Source: Sphingobium sp. AS12 | Lineage (GTDB): Bacteria; Pseudomonadota; Alphaproteobacteria; Sphingomonadales; Sphingomonadaceae | NCBI RefSeq assembly: GCF_019097845.1 | Contig: NZ_JAHRGM010000011.1 | Coordinates: 1 to 64,000 of the forward strand | Direction of reading: 5' to 3' | Length of the DNA stretch: 64,000 nucleotides | Part shown: positions 43,830 through 52,846 of the stretch, piece by piece | How positions within the stretch are numbered: the first letter of the stretch is position 1 | Layout: the number at the start of each line of letters is the position of its first letter | Made by a program: the position numbers and the translations under genes | The notes under the pieces: generated by a model | Databases searched by the model: none | What the model was told of the DNA's origin: nothing | The model's input: only the letters and a program-made list of their open reading frames with translations

Positions 43830-46800
43830 CTATTCGACGATCAGGCTGCCGTTGCTAATCAGCGTCGTCAGGTTCAGGCCGGTGACGTTCTGGATTTGCA
43901 GCGCGTTCTCCCAGGCATAGGTCGAGCCGGTGCCATCGCGATCAACCTGAACGCGGGTGTGCGATGACAGCGCCTGTAGCTGGACGAAGTTCGCAATGGC
44001 GTGGCCGAGGCCGGAATCGAAGCCGATCAGCCCGGTGATATCGATCACGTCTCCAGCCGACGTGCTGAAATCCGACACGTAATCCATCGCGTTGCTGGTG
44101 GCATCGAACACGAAGGTGTCCGCGCCCGCATCGCCAAAGAGCGTGTCCTGCCCGGCTTCGCCGTTGATGATGTCATTGGCCGCGCCGCCGTGAATGTTGT
44201 CGTTGCCGCCACCGCCATAGATCGTGTCGTTACCTGCTCCGGCGAAGCTGGACAGGTAGTCCACGTCGTCACCGCGCAGATTGTCGGCATCGTCGCCACC
44301 ATAGAGGGTGTCGTCGCCTTCCATGCCCCGCAGCGCGTCGGCCCCGGCTTCGCCGTACAGGATATCGTTGCCAGTGTTGCCCCAGAGATAATCCGCACCG
44401 GCACCGCCCCAAAGCGTGTCATTGTCGGCTTCGCCGCTCACCACGTCATCGCCATCGCCGCCATAGAGCGTATCGTTGCCGTCGAGACCGGATATTGTGT
44501 CGTTCCCGCCATAGCCATACAGCACGTCATGCGCGGTCAGGCCGAACAGCGTGTCGTTGCCGTTGATCGTCTCGTTCGCGGATGTGCCGGTCTTGCTGGT
44601 GAAGGTCACGCTGGACGCGCCGAACTGGTAGGAGCGCAGGAAATCGGTCGGCGCACTAACGTCCGCTCCCGCAAAGCTGCCATAGGCTGCGCCACCCGCG
44701 AATGCCGCGCCGAAGTAGATGGCGCTTCCGGTCATATTGCCGGTGATGATCGCGCCATAGGCGCTGCCGCCACTGCCGACCGTCGTGCTGAACGTGGAGC
44801 CGGACTGGCTTTGCGTGATCGCGTCGGTGCCGTTCCATGTGAACTGGTAGACGTTCGCGCCGCCATTGTCGGTGACAAGATCGATGCCGCCGCCAGCGGC
44901 GAAGAAATAGCGGTCGTTCGAGCTGGTGGAACTGTCTGTCAGCGTGTCGGAACCCAGACCGCCGATCAGGAAATCGTTGCCCTCGCCGCCCAGCAGCGTG
45001 TCCGCGCCATCCCAGCCCTGAAGGTAGTCATTCCCGCCCCTGCCGATAAGAATGTTCGCATTGGCGTCGCCTTCAAGGCTGTCCGCGTGGCCAGTGCCGG
45101 ACAGGTTCTCGATCTCGAAAAGCTGTTCCGAGTGGAGTTGGAGGCCATAGAAATAGACATTTTTAGCAGTTCCCAGAATAAGGCTGGCTTCCACGCCCGC
45201 CTCCACCATAAGGTCGTAGTTGGCAGTATCAGACCCCGCGCCGCCGTAGAGGATGTTACTTCCCTCCTCGCCTTCCAGGTTGTCATTGCCGTCACCGCCG
45301 TAAAGGGTGTCGTCGCCATAACCGCCCCGTAGGCTGTCATTGTCGGCTTCGCCATACAAAGTATCGTTGCCGCCTTCGCCAAACAGGGTGTCATTCCCCG
45401 CGCCGCCGTAGAGCAGATCGGCTTCCGCCCGATCATCGATCACGCCATTATCGCCAAACAGGATGTCATTCCCGGCACCGCCGTTGATCGTGTCCGTGCC
45501 GGTGCCGCCGTAAACGAAATCGGAGAAGGCGCTGCCGATCAGAACATCGCTGCCGCCAAGGCCATAGTAGGTGTCGGCAGCGGTCAGGGTTACGGTATCA
45601 GCCGCGTTCGTCCCGGCGGAGCCGATGAATGACACGTTCGACAAAATCCAGTCTTTGGTGCGGTCAACATAGGTAGAGGTCGCCGCATCCCACATGCGGT
45701 ATGTCTCGATAGCGTTGCTGTAGAATCCTTCCACGTAGGTCAGGTTGGTATAATCAACCGTCAGGATGGCGTCATTGCTGTTCGCGGCGTGAATGAGGGA
45801 CAGGCTTCCAAGATCAGCATAGCTTCCGTAGTAGCTCATGTTCAGCAGATCGCTGCCCGATGAGTCGCGGATCGTACCGATCCCGCTCAGTTGAAGATAA
45901 TAGGTATCGTTTCCTGAACCGCCGTCGAGCAGATCGATCCCGCCACCATTGTTCCGGAATACATCATTGCCAGACTCGCCGTAGACATGATCGTCGCCCG
46001 CGCCATCGGTGAGGGTGTCGTTGCCACCGCCAGAATGCAGGAAATCATTCCCTGTCCCGCCGTTCAGCGTGTCTCCCGCCCCGAAACTGTAAATGATATC
46101 GTCGCCTGCGCCGCCGTTGAGGACATTGGGGTTGGTGGCCGAGCCGAAGATGCGGTCGTTATATGCCGCTATTTCCGTCGTGCCGTTTGTGTAGAACCCG
46201 ACAGCCGCACCAGAACCGGCCGATATGCGGCTGTAGATTGAAATACCTTCCGGCACCGTGGTCAGGTCAAGCGTTCCATCCGTGAACACTGCCTGCTCAA
46301 TGACCGTTTTCAACGTGCTGCCGGAGATGCTGTATTGCCCATCGATTACGAGGGTCGATCCGTCCGGCATGATGAACAGCAGGTCGAGACCGCCGTAGGT
46401 GCCGCGAATTTCTACCTCATCCATCGTGTAATTGAAGATGATCTTGTCGAAGCCAGCGAGAAGCGGGGCACCGCCGGATGTGGTATCCGAGGCCGCATCG
46501 ACGACAAAATCGTGACCGGATGAGGCGTAGTAAATATCATCGCCATATGAGCCGTACATCTGATCGTCGCCTGCGCCTCCGTCGAGCGTGTCATCGCCGT
46601 TGTACGACGATATCACGTCATTTCCGCTGGAACCCGTGATGGTGTCATTTCCCGAAGTTCCAGTGTGCGTGTTGAAACCACCCGGAGTTTTAAGCTGAAC
46701 GCTATAGGTCGGCAGCAGTGCATTCAGATCATAGGTCGTGCCATTGATCTCGATATTTTCGACGAAGCTCGTTCTGGTTGTCCCGTAATATTTGCTCTCC

Positions 46801-48341
46801 TCGATATACGGCAGATAGACCGAATAGCCGCCGAGCGTCAGGACGAGGTTGGTGGCCTCATAACTGAAGCCAAGATCGCCGACGCTCAGGCCGTCAGCAT
46901 TGATGATACGCAGCGTATCTATCCCCCCGCCGACCGCGACCTCTTGCAGCCTATCAGAGCCTAGCGCCTGAGCGAAATCGACGCGGTAGTGGTCATCGCC
47001 GGTGCCTCCTGTCAGGACGTTCGAGCCGGACTCACCCCAAAGAGTGTCGTTGCCGTCGCCACCCCAGATATGATCATCGCCACCGCCGCCGTAAAGCGTG
47101 TCGGCTCCGCTGCCATCGGCTGCCGCGATATGGGCGCCATTGCCGCTATGATGTTCACCGCTGACTGCGCCATATCCGACATTGCTGTCGTAAACTTCGC
47201 CGTCACCGTAGATGTAGTCGTTTCCGGCACCGCCTCGCAGGACGTTATTCCAGGCGTTCCCGATGAGAGTGTCGTCCTGATTGGAGCCAGTCGCATTTTC
47301 GATTATGGCATTGAAAGCGATGGCAACATTGCCAGGATCGGGATCGGAGGAAGATGCGTCCTCATCCTTGGCAATTTCGCTCAGGCCGGTAGCGGTGTTT
47401 CCAATGCTGCTGAATCGGCCCTGTCTCAGATCGATTTCCGCTGAAACCTGCGACGCGCCTGCATTGAGGGTGTCGTTACCTCCACCATCCCATATCGTGT
47501 ATAAAAACGCCTTGTCCGGGTCGGTGACAAAGTTCGGATTCATTGTTGCGAGAGTGTAGGTCGTATCGCCTGACCTCTTATCAAAATTCGCGCCATAAAT
47601 CGCTTGTAGGGCAGCGATATCCATGATTTGGAGGACGTGAGGGGCAAATCTATCACCAGTAATCGGATCAAACATGCCTGGCGCAGAGTCTACAGCATAA
47701 GCGGCTACCGTATACTTTTGATTGTCGAGATAAGTTCCTTCTATACTGGGCAATTTACTATCAACGCCCAATGCATGAAGCGTTTCCTCCAATATTACTT
47801 TATACCCCTGACTTTGCATACCGTAACCGGATTCCCAAAAATCCTTCTCGCCGTAGAAGAATATGTCCCCGTGCTTGAGGCTGGCATTACTTGGAAAGAG
47901 GGAGGGATTATATTGAATTACGAAAGCATTGAGATCGGGATCAGGAATAGCAGACCCGCTGGAGGTTGGAATAGGATAATTTGCTTCTAACTGTCCAATG
48001 AGAATGAGTGGGAGATCGCCCCCGGTTGCTGGTCCAAAGTTAATTTTCGCTACATCGTCGAATAACGTATCACTGTCAGAACTTACGTATCCATTTAGAA
48101 CGATATTTTCGTAATTGCTTTGCAAGGTGGAATTGTAGTCGTCAACATAGTAATAATACTCATTGGTTGATGAGTAGTATGCTGGAAGGCTGCTTACCGT
48201 GTTGGCGAAGCCTACGGTGATCAATTTGTAATCCAGACCCGTGCCGACAAGCGTAACGCTGACACCGGGTACGGCTGAACTGCCTGATCCGCCAATAAAG
48301 TTGTAGGAAAGTAAGAAATTCGCAAAGTCCGAGAATTCCAT
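43830..48341 (-). CDS. Large RTX (haemolysin-type calcium-binding) protein with a degenerate serralysin domain
   Basis: 1503 residues from ATG 48341. Residues 1-270 follow the serralysin (M10) plan, ending with IMDIAALQAIYGANFDKRSGD, but the zinc motif HExxHxxGxxH reads EETLHALGVDS (185-195): first and third histidines lost. The Met-turn SxMSY reads VAAY. The rest is many GGxGxDxLx nonapeptide arrays interrupted by beta-rich segments, and a type I secretion-like C terminus. It is probably secreted and calcium-folded, and probably not a protease (inference). No HlyB/HlyD/TolC genes are near. Two small membrane proteins are encoded just upstream. Confidence 0.85.
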   Translation of the reverse strand: MEFSDFANFLLSYNFIGGSGSSAVPGVSVTLVGTGLDYKLITVGFANTVSSLPAYYSSTNEYYYYVDDYNSTLQSNYENIVLNGYVSSDSDTLFDDVAKINFGPATGGDLPLILIGQLEANYPIPTSSGSAIPDPDLNAFVIQYNPSLFPSNASLKHGDIFFYGEKDFWESGYGMQSQGYKVILEETLHALGVDSKLPSIEGTYLDNQKYTVAAYAVDSAPGMFDPITGDRFAPHVLQIMDIAALQAIYGANFDKRSGDTTYTLATMNPNFVTDPDKAFLYTIWDGGGNDTLNAGASQVSAEIDLRQGRFSSIGNTATGLSEIAKDEDASSSDPDPGNVAIAFNAIIENATGSNQDDTLIGNAWNNVLRGGAGNDYIYGDGEVYDSNVGYGAVSGEHHSGNGAHIAAADGSGADTLYGGGGDDHIWGGDGNDTLWGESGSNVLTGGTGDDHYRVDFAQALGSDRLQEVAVGGGIDTLRIINADGLSVGDLGFSYEATNLVLTLGGYSVYLPYIEESKYYGTTRTSFVENIEINGTTYDLNALLPTYSVQLKTPGGFNTHTGTSGNDTITGSSGNDVISSYNGDDTLDGGAGDDQMYGSYGDDIYYASSGHDFVVDAASDTTSGGAPLLAGFDKIIFNYTMDEVEIRGTYGGLDLLFIMPDGSTLVIDGQYSISGSTLKTVIEQAVFTDGTLDLTTVPEGISIYSRISAGSGAAVGFYTNGTTEIAAYNDRIFGSATNPNVLNGGAGDDIIYSFGAGDTLNGGTGNDFLHSGGGNDTLTDGAGDDHVYGESGNDVFRNNGGGIDLLDGGSGNDTYYLQLSGIGTIRDSSGSDLLNMSYYGSYADLGSLSLIHAANSNDAILTVDYTNLTYVEGFYSNAIETYRMWDAATSTYVDRTKDWILSNVSFIGSAGTNAADTVTLTAADTYYGLGGSDVLIGSAFSDFVYGGTGTDTINGGAGNDILFGDNGVIDDRAEADLLYGGAGNDTLFGEGGNDTLYGEADNDSLRGGYGDDTLYGGDGNDNLEGEEGSNILYGGAGSDTANYDLMVEAGVEASLILGTAKNVYFYGLQLHSEQLFEIENLSGTGHADSLEGDANANILIGRGGNDYLQGWDGADTLLGGEGNDFLIGGLGSDTLTDSSTSSNDRYFFAAGGGIDLVTDNGGANVYQFTWNGTDAITQSQSGSTFSTTVGSGGSAYGAIITGNMTGSAIYFGAAFAGGAAYGSFAGADVSAPTDFLRSYQFGASSVTFTSKTGTSANETINGNDTLFGLTAHDVLYGYGGNDTISGLDGNDTLYGGDGDDVVSGEADNDTLWGGAGADYLWGNTGNDILYGEAGADALRGMEGDDTLYGGDDADNLRGDDVDYLSSFAGAGNDTIYGGGGNDNIHGGAANDIINGEAGQDTLFGDAGADTFVFDATSNAMDYVSDFSTSAGDVIDITGLIGFDSGLGHAIANFVQLQALSSHTRVQVDRDGTGSTYAWENALQIQNVTGLNLTTLISNGSLIVE

Positions 48342-48529
48342 TAACGAGCCTTGAGATGTTCGGGAATTGGTTGAGCGCCGACGACTAAATCGGTATCGGC
48401 AGGCTTTATATTCAGAATGTGCATTACCGTCGGAACGCCACCGCCGAACGTAAACCAACAGGTAAATATAGTTAGGACAATTATTGCCAGAATCTGTAAT
48501 AGCTTTCTCATAAAAGAAAGATCAGACAT
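48341..48529 (-). CDS. Small membrane protein upstream of the RTX gene
   Basis: 62 residues: MSDLSFMRKLLQILAIIVLTIFTCWFTFGGG with one membrane span, then a short exposed tail ending PEHLKAR. Its stop codon overlaps the start codon of the RTX gene, so the two are coupled. No known family. Confidence 0.6.
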   Translation of the reverse strand: MSDLSFMRKLLQILAIIVLTIFTCWFTFGGGVPTVMHILNIKPADTDLVVGAQPIPEHLKAR

Positions 48530-48674
48530 ATCCTAACCGATTAAAATCATATATTTATATTTTTCCACAGCTTGGTTCAGCACGATAAGTCAGGCCCTCG
48601 TCGAGTCCAATGCGGCGTAGCTGTCCGCTCTGCGCCTGATTGCCGTTTGAACTCACGTAGTCGATATATTGAAT

Positions 48675-48851
48675 TTAACGGCTCTCTTTGGGCTGAGAGA
48701 TGGCTGGAGTTCCTCCGGTGTAGGAATCAGACCGCCCATAAGGATCGTATTGGCTATCTCCGAGCACAATCACTCTCCCAGCTCCGAATACAAGCCAGTA
48801 TATTGCAGCAAATGCGATTATAGAAATAGAGACAGTTAACCATCGTTTCAT
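48675..48851 (-). CDS. Small membrane or secreted protein, 58 residues
   Basis: Frame MKRWLTVSISIIAFAAIYWLVFGAGRV... with one hydrophobic segment and a polar tail ending SQPKESR. AAAGGACG precedes the ATG. Base composition is AT-rich like the neighbouring 62-residue gene. It has the same layout (anchor plus short tail) as that gene and may be co-transcribed with the RTX gene. Confidence 0.55.
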   Translation of the reverse strand: MKRWLTVSISIIAFAAIYWLVFGAGRVIVLGDSQYDPYGRSDSYTGGTPAISQPKESR

Positions 48852-48974
48852 TCTACGTCCTTTTTAATACGCAGAACTCTACATTGATAATTTCAGAGTT
48901 AAACTGCGCTAACTTGGGTGGCAGTATTGTATCCACAAAAATAGTAGCTCGATCTCACGTCCTATGTTCGAAGA

Positions 48975-50288
48975 TTAGCGACCAAGATCAAGACCGCGCC
49001 CAGGGCGGTTCGGTCGCATTGGCGTTTCTGACCCAGCGCGTCGCCCGAACTCCCCCCGCAGCCTTGGCGTCTGACGATCAGACATCAGGCGATAATTTGC
49101 CGCCTGCTTATGCAGTGCCAATATCTGCTCGGCATGGCGGGTGCGCATTTCGCGAATCTGCTGCTGCAATCGTTGCCGTTCCGCGAGCTGCGCCGCCACC
49201 AGCGCCTGCCGCTGTTCCCGGTCGCGTTGCAGGCCCCAATGCGCCTCAACCTCGTTCTGCCGCTTGGTCTTCTGGTAATCGCCGGTGACGCGATCCCATA
49301 AGCCCATCACGCCGCCGCGGAGGCGTCCCGCCCGCTGCGTCGTTTCCGCGTTCCAGCGTTGTTTCTGGCCTTCATCGAGCCGCTTGCGCTCGTCGGAATG
49401 ATCGCGTTGCATCGCGTTCCGCTGTTCCAGCAGCGGCTTCATGGCGTTGCCCGCTATGCGTTTCGCTTCGCTGATGAGGCGGCTCAGACGCGGCGCTAGT
49501 TCATTGCCGATACGAGCCAGAATCTGCTCGACTGACGGCAGGTCATCCGGCTTGCCCAGCTTGGCCGAGACTTCCTTACTCTTCTTGTCGATCAGCCGCG
49601 AGACCGCGAACACCTCGCCCTCGTAAGTGACGGCAACATGACCGCGCCGGTCGCCTTTGGCCAGATACAGCCCGCGCTCTTCGAGCGCCTTGGCGAAGCC
49701 GTTCCGGCTGTCGGACACCGCCCAGCATTCCTGCACCATGCCGCGCAGATCATCCGCTTTCAGCCCGGCCCGTTTGGCCTGCTGCCATTCGGCCAGCGTG
49801 AAGTTGCGCGGATCGCGGGCCTTCCTGTCCATCATACCGGCGGGCATCTTCCAGCCGTTATCGAGATAAAGCTCCTTCGACACTTCGCGGAGCTTTGTTT
49901 TGTAGAATGAGAGCTGCTTCGCCGTCGTGGTCTCGGCATCGACGCGCGACCAGACACAATGCGCGTGGCGACGGCCTTCCTTCTCATGGAACACGACCAC
50001 ACGCGGCTGGCCAGTCAGGCCCAGCTTTTCCTCGATCTTATGAATCGCGCCCTCGAAAACCTCCGGGCGGACATTCTCGCCTTCCGGCGGGTTCAGGCTG
50101 ACCGAGAACAGGTATTGCTTGCAGCGCGTGCCGCTGGCCAGCGCCTGCGCTTCCTTGAACGCGCCGACGACCGACTCGGACATGAAGCCGCGCACTTCCG
50201 CCACCTCGACATGCTCGTTCTGTTCGGCGTTCAGCAGGTGCAGGCCGAGCTGTTTGCCGCCGCTGCGCTGGCTGGCTTTCAGGATCAT
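48975..50288 (-). CDS. Relaxase (mobilization nuclease, MobA/VirD2-like)
   Basis: 437 residues. The metal-binding motif III is FHEKEGRRHAHCVWSRVD with H101, H108 and H110. A conserved SVSLNPPEG and KELYLDNGW follow the relaxase domain. The C-terminal half is a long charged coiled coil. The N-terminal 58 residues contain no tyrosine, so the usual motif I nucleophile is not where expected. It should nick oriT and pilot the strand. ATGA overlap with mobC. Confidence 0.88.
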   Translation of the reverse strand: MILKASQRSGGKQLGLHLLNAEQNEHVEVAEVRGFMSESVVGAFKEAQALASGTRCKQYLFSVSLNPPEGENVRPEVFEGAIHKIEEKLGLTGQPRVVVFHEKEGRRHAHCVWSRVDAETTTAKQLSFYKTKLREVSKELYLDNGWKMPAGMMDRKARDPRNFTLAEWQQAKRAGLKADDLRGMVQECWAVSDSRNGFAKALEERGLYLAKGDRRGHVAVTYEGEVFAVSRLIDKKSKEVSAKLGKPDDLPSVEQILARIGNELAPRLSRLISEAKRIAGNAMKPLLEQRNAMQRDHSDERKRLDEGQKQRWNAETTQRAGRLRGGVMGLWDRVTGDYQKTKRQNEVEAHWGLQRDREQRQALVAAQLAERQRLQQQIREMRTRHAEQILALHKQAANYRLMSDRQTPRLRGEFGRRAGSETPMRPNRPGRGLDLGR

Positions 50289-50644
50289 GGCGCGGCATCC
50301 AGACCGAGCGCCTTGACCAGCATCTGCCGCATGGCGGCGATATCAGCGGCGGCTTCCGCCAGAGCGGTTTCCGTGTCCGGCGTGACCGGCAACGTGCCGA
50401 GGTTGGCCTGTTTGGCGAGTTGATTCAGATTGTTGGCGATGCGTGATTGTCCGAGTCCGCCGAGCAATTGGATTAACGCCTGTCTATCGGCTGGTGTTAT
50501 CCGCGACCGGCGCGGCGGCTCCGCCAATAGTCGTTCACGGATATATGCGCCGAGCGGCGTTCCATCCGCCTGCTGTTCCAGCCGGGCGCGTTCCTCGAAT
50601 GAGAGGCGAAGGGAAAACGGGGGATCGTATGGCTTCCGCGCCAT
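50285..50644 (-). CDS. mobC: Relaxosome protein MobC
   Basis: 119 residues. The N terminus is RHH-like (PFSLRLSFEERARLEQQADGTPLGAYIRERLL). The C terminus has GGLGQSRIANNLNQLAKQANLGTLPV, the MobC signature (NN-LNQLAK), and a helix. It melts and marks oriT for the relaxase. First gene of the mobilization pair; the upstream 300 bases contain the candidate oriT. Confidence 0.9.
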   Translation of the reverse strand: MARKPYDPPFSLRLSFEERARLEQQADGTPLGAYIRERLLAEPPRRSRITPADRQALIQLLGGLGQSRIANNLNQLAKQANLGTLPVTPDTETALAEAAADIAAMRQMLVKALGLDAAP

Positions 50645-50975
50645 TCGTACCCCCGATCAGCGCCGGTGACGCCTCCGCGCAACAGCCGGGACGGCTTCGC
50701 GCGGGGCGCTACCATCCTCACCGTCATTCGCCGAGATGAGCTTTCCTTTGCCGAGCGAGCTGAACCGCAGAACATTGTTCCACTCTTCAAGCTGTGTCAG
50801 GATGGGGTTCGAACTTGCTCCCAGCAGGCCCGCCAACGGCCCGTTTCCAACGGTTCGCATCAGTCCACAGCACTTGCCAAAATCACCGGAGTTGCGACCT
50901 TTATCGCATTGGTTCGGCCGTACCTGTTCACAAGCCTCCATCATGGAACAGGCATCGGATAGGGTATCGGATACC
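50645..50975. promoter_or_regulatory. Candidate origin of transfer upstream of mobC
   Basis: The gene-free region beside mobC holds a nested inverted repeat at 50670-50708: CGCCTCCGCGC facing CGCGCGGGGCG (one bulge, one G-U pair), with AGCCG/CGGCT inside. Just past it is CTACCATCCTCACC, which resembles nick regions of the ATCCTG type. Position next to mobC and a long hairpin before a nick-like site are what oriT looks like. The rest of the stretch shows no gene. Confidence 0.5.
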
Positions 50976-51215
50976 ATGCTGAACGATGCACAGCTCCGTG
51001 CGGCGAAACCCAAGGATAAGCCGTACAAACTCTGTGACGCACACCAACTCTATCTCTTCGTCACGCCGAAGGGGACGAAGGTGTGGTGAATGAATTTCAA
51101 ACATGACGGAAGGGAGAAGAGCTTGTCGTTCGGCGCTTACCCGCTCGTCCGCCTCGTTGCGGCTCGCGAGAAGCGCGACGAGGCGCGGCGGCTCTTGGCC
51201 AATGGTGTCGATCCG
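50976..51215 (+). pseudogene. Truncated P4-type tyrosine integrase
   Basis: The N-terminal DUF4102-type domain of a P4-like integrase is clear (MLNDAQLRAAKPKDKPYKLCDAHQLYLFVTPKGTKVW, then MNFKHDGREKSLSFGAYPLV and EARRLLANGVDP). It is interrupted by an in-frame TGA at 51087 where relatives carry an arginine, and the catalytic domain is missing after about residue 80. It is a remnant of an earlier element that used a tyrosine integrase. Confidence 0.85.
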
Positions 51216-51275
51216 TGGACTTGTAGTGGGGCCGAAGTCCATGGTGGGCTGGCCGGTGTGCGCGCGCCGTGAAAC

Positions 51276-51740
51276 CTACAGCCCCAGTTCTTCCAGTCCG
51301 GGATGATCCTCAGGTCGTTGCCCGAGCGGCCAGTGGAACAGGCGCTCCCCCTCGGAGATCGGCAGGTCGTTGATACTTGCGATCCGCCGCGCCATCAGGC
51401 CACTCGTCGCGAACTCCCAATTCTCATTGCCATAAGAGCGATGCCAGGCACCTGCATCATCATGCCATTCATAGGCGAAGCGCACCGCGATCCGGTTACC
51501 GTCATAGGCCCACAAACCCTTGATCAGCCGATAGTCCTGCTCACGACCCCACTTTGCGGTCAGGAAGCCGACGATGGCATCCCGCCCCTGAAGAAACTCG
51601 GACCGGTTCCGCCACTGGCTGTCCTCGGTGTAAGCAAGCGCTACGCGCGCGGGATCACGGCTGTTCCACCCGTCCTCTGCGGCGCGAACCTTTTGCATTG
51701 CGGTCTCATGGGTGAAAGGCGGGAGGGGCGGTCGCGACAT
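51276..51740 (-). CDS. NTF2-like protein (DUF1348)
   Basis: 154 residues from ATG 51740. Typical DUF1348 text is visible: [44 protein letters not shown] and later [13 protein letters not shown]2-like folds form small cone-shaped pockets and serve varied enzymes or binding proteins; the ligand is unknown. It is the last of three leftward genes. Confidence 0.85.
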   Translation of the reverse strand: MSRPPLPPFTHETAMQKVRAAEDGWNSRDPARVALAYTEDSQWRNRSEFLQGRDAIVGFLTAKWGREQDYRLIKGLWAYDGNRIAVRFAYEWHDDAGAWHRSYGNENWEFATSGLMARRIASINDLPISEGERLFHWPLGQRPEDHPGLEELGL

Positions 51741-51754
51741 CGGGTAATATCCTT

Positions 51755-52165
51755 TCAGGCAAAGGGCGTGGCGAACTCCAGGCGAATGCCACCGGGAATG
51801 AAGATGAGGAAGTGGCGCGTCGAAGACCCCGGACGGATGGGACCGGGCACCGCATCGACCATCACCTCCGGATGTGCCGTCACCGCCTGCCATGCCGTTT
51901 CAAGCGCAGCATCGTCGGCGACCGACAGCGAGAGATGATGAAGACCTATATTGGCGCGCCGATCGAAGGCGCGGGCGGTCAGCGGGTCGGCTGCGCGCCA
52001 CAATGTCAGCAGGATCTCTCCATCCGATACGAAGATGGAGGGATAGTCGGGCACGCCGCCTATCTCAGCGAAACCCAGCGTGCCACAAAAGAAGGCGCGC
52101 GCCTGATCGAGGTCGGGCACGGTCAGGCCGACATGATGAACGCCTTGCGTGAGTTTACCGGTCAT
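51755..52165 (-). CDS. VOC (glyoxalase/dioxygenase) superfamily protein
   Basis: 136 residues: [25 protein letters not shown] with the first metal histidine, [22 protein letters not shown] in the second half, and [18 protein letters not shown] at the end with the last glutamate. A single-domain VOC fold that probably dimerises to form a metal site. Its start overlaps the upstream gene by 4 bases. Confidence 0.88.
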   Translation of the reverse strand: MTGKLTQGVHHVGLTVPDLDQARAFFCGTLGFAEIGGVPDYPSIFVSDGEILLTLWRAADPLTARAFDRRANIGLHHLSLSVADDAALETAWQAVTAHPEVMVDAVPGPIRPGSSTRHFLIFIPGGIRLEFATPFA

Positions 52166-52782
52166 GATGTTGTTCCTTCCAATTGAATTATGCGGGCACG
52201 CAACGCCGCGATCTCGTCAAAGAGGGGCTGGTAGGCGCGCTGCGCCTCCGCCTCGGTGAAGCGCGGCGTGATGTGCTGCGGACAGTTCCAGTCGAATCCG
52301 ATGACGTCGATCAGGAACGCACGTTCCGGCTCGGCAGAATAGTCTGGCGGCATGAGCGCAGCGATGTCCGCGGGATCCTGGCTGGAACGAGCATGGCCGA
52401 TGATCTTGAGCCGGCGGCGGTTCGGATAATCCATCATGAACAGCGAAACACGGTCGTCAGCCGCAAAATGTGCGGCGGAGAGATATTGCCGATTGCCACG
52501 ATAATCCGCAAACCCGATGCGATTGCCCTCAATCTGACGGATGAACCCTCTCGGCCCGCCACGATGCTGGACATAGGGCCAGCCATCTTCGGAAACGCTC
52601 GCCATGTAGAAACTGTCGCGGGCGGCGATGAAGTCCAGTTCGCGCTTTGTCAGCACGTCAACGGGCCCCGCGTCCGCTTCCATGCGGGCATGGGAGGCGC
52701 GCGATCCCGCTGCCGCTTGCATGGCGCGGGCACCGGGTCCGAAAAGCGTATGGAGGTATGTTTGTGCCATGGACAGCGACAT
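52162..52782 (-). CDS. Pyridoxamine 5'-phosphate oxidase-like FMN protein
   Basis: 206 residues from ATG 52782 (ATG 52770 is an alternative). It carries SFYMASVSEDGWPYVQHRGGPRGFIRQIEGNRIGFADYRGNRQYL and RRRLKIIGHARS, the split-barrel PPOX pattern, and ends in a helical tail with ITPRFTEAEAQR. It probably binds FMN or another flavin. First of three leftward genes, divergent from the LysR gene. Confidence 0.85.
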   Translation of the reverse strand: MSLSMAQTYLHTLFGPGARAMQAAAGSRASHARMEADAGPVDVLTKRELDFIAARDSFYMASVSEDGWPYVQHRGGPRGFIRQIEGNRIGFADYRGNRQYLSAAHFAADDRVSLFMMDYPNRRRLKIIGHARSSQDPADIAALMPPDYSAEPERAFLIDVIGFDWNCPQHITPRFTEAEAQRAYQPLFDEIAALRARIIQLEGTTS

Positions 52783-52846
52783 AGCGCGTTGCCGCTGGCG
52801 CGATAATCGGCGATGATCGACGTTCACTATTTCACTTTGAGGAATA

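Larger units (their letters stand above)
25449..51215. mobile_element. Integrative mobilizable element (island) at tRNA-Ser; right boundary not resolved
   Basis: The left edge is the 3' part of tRNA-Ser(GGA), where a leftward serine recombinase abuts. Inside are a coupling protein, relaxase, MobC, restriction-modification genes, a resolvase, orphan methylase and many uncharacterised small genes, and the base composition appears more AT-rich in places (for example 48-48.9 kb). No mating-pair formation genes are seen. I could not find a second copy of the tRNA 3' end, so the right limit is set at the broken integrase near 51.2 kb and may be wrong. The island may be composite. Confidence 0.55.

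Noticed and set aside
44001..45332. Long rightward open frame inside the RTX gene
   Set aside because: It mirrors the regular GGxGxD coding repeats; low-complexity isoleucine/valine/alanine text without a ribosome site.
43830..48341. Tandem DNA repeats that could suggest a CRISPR or satellite array
   Set aside because: The repeats are in frame, diverged and encode RTX nonapeptides; there are no uniform spacers and no cas genes.
50500..50530. GGCGGCTCCGCCA inside mobC as a possible second attachment site copy of the tRNA 3' end
   Set aside because: Only a short GC-rich match to CCGCTCCGCCA, inside a conserved gene; not convincing as attR.
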